Source: Eubacterium sp. (GTDB taxonomy: Bacteria; Bacillota; Clostridia; Oscillospirales; Acutalibacteraceae). Taken from it: a stretch of DNA of 62,721 bases. Shown here piece by piece: positions 49,837 to 56,514 of the stretch (its first letter is position 1; every line of letters begins with the position of its first letter). The stretch is from assembly GCA_017446095.1 (NCBI GenBank), contig JAFSRN010000006.1, forward strand, positions 1 through 62,721, in the 5' to 3' direction. The notes beneath the pieces are model-generated. The model had not been told where the DNA came from. It searched no databases and was given only the letters and a program-made list of their open reading frames with translations. Made by a program: the position numbers and the translations under genes.

Positions 49837-50069
49837 AAACAAAGCAGTCCATCAGGGCTGCTTTTGTTTTGCGCCGGAGAATCGAACCCTGAGAGGGTCT
49901 GAGCGTTAATAAAACAGTCCTGTGGACTGTTTTTAGCGAAGAGCGGTGAAGGCGGGTACCGAAGGCGAAGCCTTGGGTCGCCAAGCCAAAAATACAAGGC
50001 GCAGCCGCAGGATTTATCCCCGGTGGATCACCAAAACAAAGCAGTCCATCAGGGCTGCTTTTGTTTTGC
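49820..50069 (+). mobile_element. tRNA-Lys-associated element bounded by a 53-bp tRNA 3'-end duplication
   Basis: A perfect 53-bp direct repeat (49820-49872 and 50017-50069) covers the last 17 bases of tRNA-Lys plus its terminator hairpin (AAAACAAAGCAGTCC-ATCA-GGGCTGCTTTTGTTTT). Between the repeats lies a 144-bp core with TGAGCGTTAA, the hairpin AAAACAGTCC-TGT-GGACTGTTTT (49911-49933), AGCGAAGAGCGG and GGTACCG. The same motifs in the same order occur in the element beside tRNA-Ser at 27772-27983, including a compensated base pair in the hairpin. No credible ORF. Confidence 0.75.
49837..49871 (+). terminator. tRNA-Lys terminator
   Basis: AAAACAAAGCAGTCC-ATCA-GGGCTGCTTTTGTTTT; duplicated at 50034-50068. 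Confidence 0.8.
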
Positions 50070-50083
50070 TGCATTGCCGTTAC

Positions 50084-50112
50084 TTGACGTTATATATTAG
50101 TTATGTTAAAAT
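50084..50112 (+). promoter_or_regulatory. Promoter of the Clp/FtsH-CARF operon
   Basis: TTGACG (50084-50089), 17-bp spacer, TAAAAT (50107-50112), then GGGGGTG and the first gene. Confidence 0.65.
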
Positions 50113-50138
50113 AAAATAATGTACCATGGGGGTGTTTT

Positions 50139-51113
50139 TTGTTGGGAATTGTTGATTATTCGGATTTTGATGTTTTTCAGACCGTCTGCGATTACTTCAG
50201 CCGCAAGGATGAAAGATTTAATGCAGATGAAGAAAAATTGACAGTTGAATTAAAAATGTATCAGTACAGTTTCCCTGTAACTATCCGCTGTTCTGTTATC
50301 CCGCAGAAGAAGCGCCTGATTATTGAATCGCCTATGATTTATAAGGCGGAGAATAAAACTGTTAACGACACCTGCAGGGCGCTGATGCAGTTAAACTACA
50401 ACCTTGAATTAGGCTATTACACCATCGATATACGCAGCGGATTACTGTCGTATAAAGCGTCTGTTGACTACACCTGCTGTGAGGTTGATAACTTCCTGTG
50501 CGATTATATTTTTGTACACATTTTCAATATTATTGAGCGCAATAATGAAACGCTGTTTTACATTGCCACAGGGCAAAAAACGTATCAGGAATGTTATGAC
50601 GCAAATTCTTTTGCAGATACAATTCGTGAGTATATCCCTGAATCTTTCAGCAAGAGTGCTTTAAGTATTTACGATGCTGCAAAGGAATTCTTTTCAGGCG
50701 GCTTTGACTGCGAATGTGATGAAAGTATGCTGCTGCTTCATATCAATTCAAACGAAAACTGGAAATACCCGTCTGCTAATTTGAGAGTTCGCGACAGTCT
50801 GTTTACCGTTGATTTTGACAATGAGTACGACATAGAAATAACCGATAATAACCGTGATTTCCTTTACACGGTTGCAGCAGGCTACACCTACACATCAAAG
50901 GACAGCGCGCTTATTTTTGACAGCGCAACAGACAGGTTTATTCTGCTGCAGTCGAAGCTTTTTGCTGATGAATTCAAAGATGCGGACGGCGTGTTTGTTT
51001 CATTTTTACACAAAGCCTCATATCTTGGGGACTTTCTTAAAGAACTGTTTGCCAAGCTTGACAACAGAGAAATCGGAATGTACGACCTGATTAAGATTTT
51101 ATATAAGGATTAA
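50139..51113 (+). CDS. YbjN-like protein of the Clp/FtsH-CARF operon
   Basis: A 324-residue cytosolic protein. The N-terminal half has the pattern of the YbjN/type III secretion chaperone-like fold (FQTVCDYFSRKDERFNADE, CRALMQLNYNLELGYYTIDI, SGLLSYKASVDYT). The C-terminal half may be a second, diverged alpha-beta domain (CDESMLLLHINSNENW ... FVSFLHKASYLGDFLKELFA). YbjN-type proteins bind other proteins, so an adaptor for the AAA+ product encoded 3 bp downstream is a reasonable inference. The start is TTG at 50139 (or 50142) after GGGGGTG. Family assignment is tentative. Confidence 0.65.
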   Translation: MLGIVDYSDFDVFQTVCDYFSRKDERFNADEEKLTVELKMYQYSFPVTIRCSVIPQKKRLIIESPMIYKAENKTVNDTCRALMQLNYNLELGYYTIDIRSGLLSYKASVDYTCCEVDNFLCDYIFVHIFNIIERNNETLFYIATGQKTYQECYDANSFADTIREYIPESFSKSALSIYDAAKEFFSGGFDCECDESMLLLHINSNENWKYPSANLRVRDSLFTVDFDNEYDIEITDNNRDFLYTVAAGYTYTSKDSALIFDSATDRFILLQSKLFADEFKDADGVFVSFLHKASYLGDFLKELFAKLDNREIGMYDLIKILYKD

Positions 51114-51116
51114 AAT

Positions 51117-54100
51117 ATGGCTTCTATTAAATACGGTGAAATACTTGAATATCTGATTGAAAAAGCTTCATCAGTTTACCCTTCAAAGCCCGGCGTTACG
51201 GCGGAAAGGGTGCTGCTTGCGATGATTTATGAGTCGAACAAAGGTGAGTTCAAGGATGCGGTTGAGTTAACAGACGCTTTGGATTACTTAATTAAAAAGT
51301 CGGTAGATATCAAACGTCTGACTTATGCTGTTATCGACTACCTTAAGATGTCCAATTTCAATATGATGAAGGACAGACAATACTACAGAAACTTAATCAG
51401 CGCTATGGAAGAGCACGTGCAGAAGGAAGAGCGAGGCGAAGCGTTTTTACTCGATTTTGTTACTGTGTATTATGAGCATCCAAACAAGTTCTTAAAGGAT
51501 TTTATGGAAAACAAGGAAGAGCCTTCGTGCGAAGAACTTATGGAAAAGTATCTTGAGGTTATGAACAAAACCGACAGCGAAGACAAAATTGCTATATCCG
51601 AACCTCAGTCTGTGTCCAACAGTCTGGCTAACACGGCAAAGAGTTCAAAAACAGTGCGCGACCGGCTGCTTGAAATTGTATTCGGTCAGAACCACGCGGT
51701 TGACGTGGTTACTTCGGCGATATTCAGTTCCGAAGTTGCAAGACGCCTTCCGGGCAGACCGCACAAGCCAAAGGGCGTGTTCCTTTTTGCAGGTCCTCCG
51801 GGCGTCGGTAAAACCTACCTTTCCGAATCTCTTGCAAAAATACTTAAACTGCCGTGCAAACGCTTTGATATGAGCGAATACAACGAGAAGGAAGACAGCG
51901 TATTACGCCTTATCGGTCTTGATAATGCGTGGAGAAATTCGCATCCCGGCACGCTTACTTCTTTTGTAAAGGATAACCCCGACTGCGTTTTGATTTTTGA
52001 TGAGATAGAAAAAGCTCACACAGACGTAATCCATCTTTTCCTTCAGATGCTTGACGGCGGTGTTCTTCAGGACGCGTGTACGGAAAAGAAGGTGTTCTTC
52101 TACAACACTTATATCATTATGACCACAAACGCCGGCAGACAGCTTTACGACAATGGCGAAACTGATTTTTCAAACGTTTCCGGCAAGGTTATCATTGACG
52201 CACTTCAAAAGGATATCAATCCGCAGACGTTAAGACCGTATTTTCCTGCGGCTATTTGCTCAAGACTCGGCACGGGCAACGTGGTTATGTTCAACCATAT
52301 TAAGGTTGACAGTATTTACAACATCATCAGGAAAGAACTTGAAAAACGCTGCAACGACTTCAAAATCGCTTACGGCATTGATATCAAAGCGGCGGACAGC
52401 AACATAATTTCCGCAATAATGTTTGCGCAGGGTACGCTTTGCGACGCAAGAACTGCGTGCGCTAAAGCGGACAGCTTTATTAATACCGAACTATACGACC
52501 TGTTCCGTCTGGAAACGTTTTCCGAAAATAACGAAGTCATTGACAATGTGCATTTCTCAGTCGAAATACCCGATGACAAAAAGGTCAGAAAACTCTTTGT
52601 GCGTGAAGATAAGCCCAACGTTATTATCTGCGCAGATGATTCCGTAAAGAAAAAGATAACAAAGCATAAATCACATAAAGAGATTAACTTCATTTTCGCA
52701 AAAGATGAAAATGAAATCCGCAGAGCATATGTTAACGACGATATTGATTTTGTTATACTCGACATCTGCTACGGTATGGACGAAGCAAAAAGCAGGTATA
52801 TGAGCATTGAGGATATCGATTCCGCGTTCAGGCACAACTTCAGCTATATCAAGAGCAATCTTTCCTCGCTGCCTGTTTACCTGATTAACAGCGAAAACTA
52901 TAAAATCAGCAAGGAAGAATACCGCTCGCTTGAATCAAGCGGCGTTGTAAGTATGTTTGATATCAGCGACTGCGATACATTCATCAGCGAGGTTGCAAAA
53001 TCCTGCGTAATTTCACACCGTCAGCGCTGCTTTGACGAACTTGCAAGGGCGAACAAGGTGCTTGAATTTGAGTCCGCCCAGACATATAACAGCGAAGATA
53101 AGAGTGTGGAAATCAGCCTGATTGACCTTAAACTGTCTACAGCTGTTGACGCGGAGGATTCAAACCGCGTGCTTAGCAATGTTATGCGCCCTGACGTCAA
53201 ATTCAGCGACGTGCTCGGACTTGACTCCGTTAAAAAGGAACTTGAATTCTTTAAGCAGTACTTCCTCAAACCGCGTGAATACTTAAGAAAAGGCTTCAAT
53301 CCGCCAAAGGGACTTCTGCTATACGGTCCTCCCGGCACAGGTAAAACAATGATTGCAAAAGCGCTTGCCGGCGAAAGCGATGTAACGTTTTTACAGACTA
53401 CCGGCAACGATTTCCAAAAAGGCAATTATTCAGAGTCCGTGGATGAGGTTAAGCGCGTTTTCCGCACAGCACGCAAGTATGCGCCTTCGGTAATCTTTAT
53501 TGACGAAATCGACGCTGTTGCGCGTAACCGTATGAATAATTCAAGCACTTCCGACGCGCAGCTGCTCAATGCGTTCCTCACAGAGATGGACGGCTTTTCA
53601 AAGGACCCGTCAAAGCCTGTGCTTGTGCTCGGCGCAACGAACTTTGATGTATACAACGGCTCGCTTGACCCTGCGCTTATGAGAAGGTTTGACAGAAAGA
53701 TTTATATCTCTCTGCCCGTTTTAAGCGACAGGCGCAAGTACCTCACCGATAAAACACAAAAGGAAATCTTTGACGTCAGCGAGGATATTATTGAAAACAT
53801 TGCCATCCGCTCTGTTGATATGAGCCTTGCGGAACTTGAGGGCGTTGTTGACCTTGCTATGAGAACGGCAGGCTTTGAGGGCTCGGATAAGGTAACGGAC
53901 GAGATTTTTGAAAATGCGTTTGAAACATTTAATATCGGCGAAAAGCGTTCAACCGACGTAACCAATATCAAGCGTATCGCCTGCCACGAATCGGGTCACG
54001 CACTTATGTGCTGCCTCGGCGGCAATACGCCTGTGTATGTAACAATCGTTTCACGCGGTGATGCCGGCGGTTACGTTATGCCTGAAATTAATGAGGAATC

Positions 54101-54485
54101 GCATGTTTTAACTCGCAGCGAAATGCTTAACAAAATCAGAATTTCGCTTGGCGGCAGAGCAGCGGAAATTGTTTGCTATGGCGAAGAGGACGGTCTTTCC
54201 ATAGGCGCAAGTTCCGACCTTAACAAAGCAACAAGAATCGCAAAGGCGATTATTATGGCATACGGCATGTACGATGACTTCGGTATGTCAACCGATATCA
54301 GCCTTGTTTCACCTGAAAAGCTTAAGGAAAAGATTGACTCAATCCTTAAAACCGAGTTGAATAATGCAATAGAACTTATTAAACAGAATAGGGATAAGCT
54401 TGACGCACTCTGCGATGAGTTAATAAAGAAAAACCGCCTTATGTCAAAAGAAATTGAAAGCATTGTTAATATAAAAGGGGAATAG
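51117..54485 (+). CDS. Hybrid Clp-type AAA+ / FtsH-type AAA+ M41 metalloprotease
   Basis: A 1122-residue soluble protein. Residues 1-170 are helical and Clp-N-like (GVTAERVLLAMIYES). Residues about 185-460 are a ClpA/B D2-type AAA+ module: IVFGQNHAVDVV, Walker A GPPGVGKT (226-233), DMSEYNEKEDSVLRLIG, Walker B VLIFDEIEKAHTDV (291-304), sensor MTTNAG. Residues about 495-635 look like a degenerate response-regulator receiver (NVIICADDS; DFVILDICYGMDE, Asp 549). Residues about 690-935 are an FtsH-type AAA+: FSDVLGLDSVKKELEFFKQY, Walker A GPPGTGKT (737-744), SVIFIDEIDAVARNR, LDPALMRRFDR. The M41 protease has HESGH (957-961) and a third-ligand Asp in SSDLNKATRIAKAI (Asp 1034). No membrane helix is present, unlike FtsH. 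It is second in its operon. Confidence 0.88.
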   Translation: MASIKYGEILEYLIEKASSVYPSKPGVTAERVLLAMIYESNKGEFKDAVELTDALDYLIKKSVDIKRLTYAVIDYLKMSNFNMMKDRQYYRNLISAMEEHVQKEERGEAFLLDFVTVYYEHPNKFLKDFMENKEEPSCEELMEKYLEVMNKTDSEDKIAISEPQSVSNSLANTAKSSKTVRDRLLEIVFGQNHAVDVVTSAIFSSEVARRLPGRPHKPKGVFLFAGPPGVGKTYLSESLAKILKLPCKRFDMSEYNEKEDSVLRLIGLDNAWRNSHPGTLTSFVKDNPDCVLIFDEIEKAHTDVIHLFLQMLDGGVLQDACTEKKVFFYNTYIIMTTNAGRQLYDNGETDFSNVSGKVIIDALQKDINPQTLRPYFPAAICSRLGTGNVVMFNHIKVDSIYNIIRKELEKRCNDFKIAYGIDIKAADSNIISAIMFAQGTLCDARTACAKADSFINTELYDLFRLETFSENNEVIDNVHFSVEIPDDKKVRKLFVREDKPNVIICADDSVKKKITKHKSHKEINFIFAKDENEIRRAYVNDDIDFVILDICYGMDEAKSRYMSIEDIDSAFRHNFSYIKSNLSSLPVYLINSENYKISKEEYRSLESSGVVSMFDISDCDTFISEVAKSCVISHRQRCFDELARANKVLEFESAQTYNSEDKSVEISLIDLKLSTAVDAEDSNRVLSNVMRPDVKFSDVLGLDSVKKELEFFKQYFLKPREYLRKGFNPPKGLLLYGPPGTGKTMIAKALAGESDVTFLQTTGNDFQKGNYSESVDEVKRVFRTARKYAPSVIFIDEIDAVARNRMNNSSTSDAQLLNAFLTEMDGFSKDPSKPVLVLGATNFDVYNGSLDPALMRRFDRKIYISLPVLSDRRKYLTDKTQKEIFDVSEDIIENIAIRSVDMSLAELEGVVDLAMRTAGFEGSDKVTDEIFENAFETFNIGEKRSTDVTNIKRIACHESGHALMCCLGGNTPVYVTIVSRGDAGGYVMPEINEESHVLTRSEMLNKIRISLGGRAAEIVCYGEEDGLSIGASSDLNKATRIAKAIIMAYGMYDDFGMSTDISLVSPEKLKEKIDSILKTELNNAIELIKQNRDKLDALCDELIKKNRLMSKEIESIVNIKGE

Positions 54486-54487
54486 CT

Positions 54488-54717
54488 TTGCAGGATAAAC
54501 ACCAGAAACCTCTGGACGCTTTAAATGAATTCGGCTTCGGATATATCGATAATCAGATTGGCGAAAGGCTGCCGACGTTGATGAAGAAGCAAGAGAAGAC
54601 TTAATGCTTTTTGTCGCCACCTGGTACAGATTATCAGCCGCATCAGAAGGTTTATTGAGATTTTCGATTCATTGGTTTAGCAGAAGGGGAGTATATGACC
54701 TACATAGAATTTTTTGA
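54488..54717 (+). other. Two tiny overlapping ORFs or a frameshifted small gene
   Basis: After the protease stop, a TTG at 54488 with AAGGGG seven bases upstream opens a 38-codon frame (MQDKHQKPLDALNEFGFGYI...) ending at 54602-54604. Its TAA overlaps an ATG (54604) that opens a 37-codon frame ending at 54717. The second frame remains open back to about 54552 and reads DWRKAADVDEEAREDLMLFV, with protein-like composition. One ancestral gene of about 75 codons with a frameshift is the simplest reading; two coupled microproteins are possible. Confidence 0.35.
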
Positions 54718-55915
54718 TAAAAGCGTTACCGAAAATATTTATACCACTCTTGCCAATCCGCCTGAAAAGCTGATTCTTGTCGGCTCGGATAAGGAGTGGC
54801 TCAAAGAGCATAAAAAGCGCTATTCTGCTTTGTTTAAATCAAAGAGCATCAGCACTAACGTCAGCTTTAAGGTTATCAACCACAACAACCTTAACGCTTG
54901 TGTTGACGAGATTTCGCGCATTGTTGAAGATGACGACGAGTGTGTTTTCGACCTCACGGGCGGCAATGATCTTTATCTTGTAGCGGTAGGCATTGTTTAC
55001 GAAAAATACAAGAATAAAAAAGTCAAAATGCATCGCGTTGATATTGCAACCGATACGGTTTACGACTGCGATTTTGACGGCGTAAATGTAATTGGCGGCA
55101 ACGTACCGGGCATCACTGTCAAGGATATGATTAACATCTGCGGCGGCAAGGTAATACCGTATGCCGACGATGCGTCAAAAGGTACATATGAGTGGAATAT
55201 GACGCCTGATTTCAAGGATGACATCAAAAAAATGTGGTCAATCAGCAAACTCGGTTTTAAAGACTGGAATAAGCTTATCAGGGCTTTTGCCAAGGGTGTT
55301 CAGGATGATACCAAACTTACCGCTACCTGCAGCAGTAACGCCATCGACAATCTGAAAACTAATAGAACAATAAACAGTATTATTAAAGATCTGGAAGACT
55401 CCGCTTTTATAAAAATCAAAAGGGTAGCGAATGATTACGAAATCGCTTTCAAAGATAAGCAGGTGAAAAGGTGCCTTACTAAAGAGGGTCAGATCCTTGA
55501 AATGATTGTTTACATCTATGCCTGCGAGTCGGGTTACAACAGTGTTATGAACGGCGTTTATATTGACTGGGACGGCGTGCTGCACACCTACGACACAGAC
55601 GTTTTTAACGAAATCGACGTTATTTGTATGCACAACATGGTGCCTGTGTTCATATCCTGCAAAAACGGCAACATCGAAAGCGACGAGCTGTTTAAGTTGA
55701 AAACCGTTGCAAAAAGGTTCGGCGGTAAGTACAGCAAAAAGGTTATTATCTCAACTTCACTGGAATCGACGGACAGCAAAAATGCACTCCGCGAGCGCGC
55801 GAAGGAAATGGATATAGCGATTATTGAAATCAGGAGGTCTACTCGCGACAGCGACTTCCGCGTGGAAATCGGCAACCTCTGGCACACCGCAGAAAGCAAA
55901 AAACTCTATATTTAA
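54695..55915 (+). CDS. Card1/Can2-like CARF-domain nuclease (DUF1887-like)
   Basis: A 406-residue protein. Residues 1 to about 150 form a CARF-like Rossmann domain: KLILVGSDKEWLKEHKKRY and the ligand-loop motif CVFDLTGGNDLYLVAVG (Gly-Gly-Asn-Asp at 89-92). Residues about 180-260 are winged-helix-like. Residues about 262-380 are a PD-(D/E)xK nuclease of the Card1 type: GQILEMIVYIYA (Glu 269), NEIDVICMHNMVPVFISCK (Glu 306, Asp 308, Lys 323), KVIISTSLES. The acidic residue normally two before the Lys is Ser 321. Characterised relatives are cyclic-oligoadenylate-activated DNases/RNases of type III CRISPR loci; no CRISPR array or cas10 is present here. ATG at 54695 follows AAGGGGAG. Confidence 0.82.
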   Translation: MTYIEFFDKSVTENIYTTLANPPEKLILVGSDKEWLKEHKKRYSALFKSKSISTNVSFKVINHNNLNACVDEISRIVEDDDECVFDLTGGNDLYLVAVGIVYEKYKNKKVKMHRVDIATDTVYDCDFDGVNVIGGNVPGITVKDMINICGGKVIPYADDASKGTYEWNMTPDFKDDIKKMWSISKLGFKDWNKLIRAFAKGVQDDTKLTATCSSNAIDNLKTNRTINSIIKDLEDSAFIKIKRVANDYEIAFKDKQVKRCLTKEGQILEMIVYIYACESGYNSVMNGVYIDWDGVLHTYDTDVFNEIDVICMHNMVPVFISCKNGNIESDELFKLKTVAKRFGGKYSKKVIISTSLESTDSKNALRERAKEMDIAIIEIRRSTRDSDFRVEIGNLWHTAESKKLYI

Positions 55916-55926
55916 CAGCAAAAAAC

Positions 55927-55968
55927 AGGGCTGCACCCCAAAATTACGGAGTGCAGCCCTTTATTTTA
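55927..55968 (+). terminator. Terminator of the Clp/FtsH-CARF operon
   Basis: AGGGCTGCAC ... GTGCAGCCCT followed by TTATTTTAT, 12 bp after the nuclease stop. Confidence 0.8.
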
Positions 55969-56050
55969 TACAATTATATATATTGTCCCAAATGTAAAAG
56001 ATAATAGACACTTCCGCAAAACGCCGCGCCGAAGCCCCCATAAAAACACA

Positions 56051-56078
56051 AAAATCCGCCGAAATTCGGCGGATTTTT
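56051..56078. terminator. Bidirectional hairpin terminator
   Basis: AAAATCCGCCGAA-ATT-CGGCGGATTTTT. It insulates the downstream surface-protein gene. Confidence 0.8.
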
Positions 56079-56080
56079 AT

Positions 56081-56419
56081 TCATATATTAGATACATATA
56101 TGAGATTTGTATATTTTTATGGATTTTATATTATTATCCACTATAAGTGATTATAGCACAAGCGATTTTAAATTTCAATAGTAAAAATACAAAAAATTCA
56201 AAATTTATTAACAACTTATTAGACGTTAGTTGATTATATTGCAATCATATACAAACACATTTTCGTGTACAAAACACGGTCTAACAGTATAAAAGAATTG
56301 ATATACATACAGATACAGTTTAATCGATCCAATTTTAATAGACATCGCAAACGCAGTGATAGCACGGCTTTGCGCCGGAGTGCGCATATTTTAGCACCAT
56401 ATATGTATCTAATATATGA
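56081..56419. repeat. 22-bp perfect inverted repeat bracketing about 295 bp
   Basis: Left arm 56081-56102 starts TCATATATTAGATAC; right arm 56398-56419 is its exact reverse complement and ends GTATCTAATATATGA. The AT-rich interior (56103-56397) has no accepted ORF; it contains several weak promoter-like hexamers (for example TATAAA near 56293) but none I can assign. The element lies 95 bp upstream of a large secreted protein gene, so an invertible regulatory segment or a MITE are both possible. Confidence 0.65.
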
Positions 56420-56514
56420 AATTCAGTCGTATTTCCTGCAGTTGTCGGGTAGCGTAGTCAGTAAGCAATCCGACGATATGCTCGAGGTATGTCATTTATA
56501 AGGAGGAAATAACT

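Noticed and set aside
49799-50074. Short minus-strand frames across the tRNA-Lys element
   Set aside because: They cover the duplicated tRNA end and hairpins and are explained by the repeat.
56341-56514. Possible c-di-GMP or other riboswitch before the surface-protein gene
   Set aside because: Some paired segments exist (GTCGG...CCGAC) but the conserved core motifs of known classes are not there.
50000-56514. CRISPR array near the CARF nuclease
   Set aside because: No evenly spaced direct repeats with unique spacers occur in this interval or elsewhere in the window; the repeats seen are tRNA duplications, REPs and heptamer runs.
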